Assembly (NCBI RefSeq): GCF_963924675.1
Contig: NC_089226.1
Location: 40,813,124 to 40,877,123, forward strand
Direction: 5' to 3'
DNA: 64,000 bases
From: Phocoena phocoena
Lineage: Eukaryota > Chordata > Mammalia > Artiodactyla > Phocoenidae
In this document: positions 62,395 through 64,000 of the stretch, piece by piece
How positions within the stretch are numbered: the first letter of the stretch is position 1
Layout: each line of letters starts with the position of its first letter
Notes under the pieces: generated by a model
Told to the model about the DNA's origin: nothing
The model's input: the letters and a program-made list of their open reading frames with translations, nothing else
Databases searched by the model: none
Translations under genes and position numbers: made by a program

Positions 62395-62530
62395 TGATGA
62401 ACCATTTTTTAGGGAGAAAATAATTGGCTAAGAGAGGTTAAGTGACCTGCTCAAATTCATAAAACTATTAACTGGCAGAGTTAGGTCTAGAACTTAGGAC
62501 TGTTGGATCTAAATTCAGTGCTTTTTGGGA
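62395..62530 (+). repeat. MIR SINE remnant
   Basis: 'CTAAGAGAGGTTAAGTGACC', 'AACTATTAACTGGCAGAGTT' and 'CTAGAACTTAGGACTGTTGG' follow the MIR core and 3' half. Confidence 0.65.
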
Positions 62531-63545
62531 CTAAATCATGCTGTACTATTTGCGACTGAACACTATGTTTTTTAGAATCTTGCTACAATAAATTTCAAAC
62601 TTAAAGTGTCCATCAAAAAGCAACACCTACATTTCTTAAGCCGGTGGAGTCTCATATTCTTAACTTTAGCTAAACCTTCCACGGTAGAAACCTCTGGATC
62701 ACCCTGGACTCCTCCCGTCCCTCATCCTCCCAAATCAAGTCAGGTAGCAAATTCTGTCCCTTCTGTTTCAACCTCTCTTAAATCTCACCTCTGCTTTCCA
62801 TTCCTACTACCACTGTCTTAGTCCAGACTCCTCCCGTCTTTCTAGAAATCTTTCACTCTCTCTAATTCTTGAGGTTCAGAGATAAAGTATGTAATTACCG
62901 GCCTCAAAAAAAAAAAAAAAAAATCACAGTCCATCGGGGGAAACAGGAAAATAAACAGTTAGAACACAGTGTAGCAACTGATATCAGCAGTATGTAGTGG
63001 AGTAGGGCTTACTCCAGCCTGGGGATGCCAGGATAGGATTCCCAGAGGAAGGGACATCGCACTGAATACTGAAGGATGAATGGAAGCCAGATGGAAGAGA
63101 GTGATGGAGGTGAGCTCCCAGGCAACGAATGCAGTGAAGGAGTGGGGTCAGAGGGAGAAGGCACACTCAGTGAACCAAAAGGAGTTTGGAGTGGCTGGGA
63201 CTTGGCGCGTTGTGAGAAGTAAGGCTGGACAGTTAAGGAGGGGCCATTCACAAAGAGATTTATATGAATTTACCCCTCGGAACTTACTTCAAAAACTTTT
63301 TTTCCATTTCATCTTTAAACATCTATATCTCTAAAAGAATAGCGGTGTGCTCTCTCTCTTTTCTAACATAACCAGAATACCATTATAATGTCTTAAAAAT
63401 ATTAACAACAATTCCTCGATATCATACAATATCCAGGCACTATCAAATTTAAAATTATATCAGAAGTGTAATGAATGGTTTTCAGGTTTGCTTATTTGAA
63501 TTGAGATCTAAATATGGTCCACACATTGAGACTGGCACCTATCTT
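62531..63545 (-). other. DEUP1: DEUP1 intron, no exon seen
   Basis: 62680-62850 is pyrimidine-rich and L2-like. An A-run lies at ~62906-62923. 62930-63330 has L2-like phrases ('GATTCCCAGAGGAAGGGACA'). I searched by eye for the upstream DEUP1 exon (human residues ending ..KELNK) and did not find it. Confidence 0.45.
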
Positions 63546-63746
63546 CTTTTTTTTTTCCGGTACGCGGGCCTCTCACTGTTGTGGCCTCTCCCGTTGCAGA
63601 GCACAGGCTCCGGACACGCAGGCTCAGCGGCCATGGCTCATGGGCCCAGCCGCTCCGCGGCACGTGGGATCTTCCCGGACCGGGGCACGAACCCATGTCC
63701 TCTGCATCGGCAGGCGGACTCAACCACTGCACCACCAGGGAAGCCC
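63546..63746 (-). mobile_element. CHR-type SINE, young short form
   Basis: T-run at 63546-63556 and head ending near 63746 in minus orientation. A perfect duplication, CTGGCACCTATCTT, is at 63532-63545 and 63747-63760. It is sense to DEUP1. Confidence 0.95.
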
Positions 63747-63784
63747 CTGGCACCTATCTTTTTAAAGCCGCTCTTTGTGCATGC

Positions 63785-63814
63785 ATGTGTGTGTGCACGT
63801 GTGTGTGTGTGTGT
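63785..63814 (+). repeat. (GT)n microsatellite
   Basis: An imperfect GT run with one CAC interruption, just past the SINE. The remaining bases to 64000 contain no recognisable gene. Confidence 0.85.
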
Positions 63815-64000
63815 TCTGAGTACTCTGCATACATCGTCTTATTTAATCACCACAATCTCTATATTCCAGAGCAGAAAATTAAGATACATAACTGTTCACA
63901 GTCACATTCTTGGTGACAGGCAGTCCGATTCCAGGTCCTTACCCATTGTTCTATGTAACCTCTGTGAGCATAGCCCTAGAATGTGGTTCCCACATTGGAA

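Noticed and set aside
1..64000. CRISPR arrays, operons, tRNA/rRNA genes, phage or plasmid modules
   Set aside because: The window is vertebrate nuclear DNA. The regular repeats are SINEs, L1 and microsatellites, and the only tRNA-like sequences are SINE heads.

Overview
This is mammalian nuclear DNA, and the repeat content points to a cetacean (whale or dolphin). The window carries 13 tRNA-derived SINEs of the CHR type. Ten are near-identical, about 205-220 bp copies with long A-tails and clean target-site duplications. They lack an internal block that three older copies keep to varying degrees, which fits the cetacean-deletion subfamily of CHR-2. The L1 elements also have cetartiodactyl-type 5' and 3' ends. 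There are no bacterial genes, operons or CRISPR arrays.

The one host gene I can support is DEUP1 (CCDC67), the deuterosome protein and paralogue of CEP63. It lies on the minus strand and the window holds its last five coding exons, in transcript order 61719-61522, 59823-59737, 38923-38727, 33096-32982 and 17825-17649 (TGA stop). All five have AG acceptors and, for the internal exons, GT donors, and the phases join (0,0,2,0). The encoded residues closely match the C-terminal ~255 residues of the human protein as I remember it. A short 3' UTR ends near AATAAA hexamers at 17493-17498 or 17434-17439. The upstream exons lie beyond position 64000.

Layout: 1-17.4 kb is intergenic DNA 3' of DEUP1. 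It is mostly repeats: an old antisense L1, stacked SINEs, an older L1 split by a younger 4.8-kb L1, an unusual inverted duplication around that L1, and a G-rich homopurine tract. 17.8-33.0 kb is the last intron, with an ERVL-like pol remnant, a long decayed L1 carrying a SINE, L2 sequence and another old L1. 33.1-38.7 kb is a repeat-poor intron. 38.9-59.7 kb is a 20.8-kb intron with a near full-length decayed L1, two L1 3' ends, older L1, MLT1-like and Tigger-like pieces. 59.8-64 kb is the 1.7-kb intron, the 61.5-61.7 kb exon and the start of the next intron.

The most interesting observation is in DEUP1. Joining the exon at 38727-38923 to the exon at 32982-33096 with the expected splice sites makes an in-frame TGA across the junction. 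A better-matching donor with the same GTATGC core lies exactly 45 nt upstream, in frame, and would remove the stop. So this species may have switched donor site, or its DEUP1 may be truncated and subject to nonsense-mediated decay. I saw no novel defence, mobile or regulatory system. All repeat boundaries and family names come from reading by eye, not from a database search.
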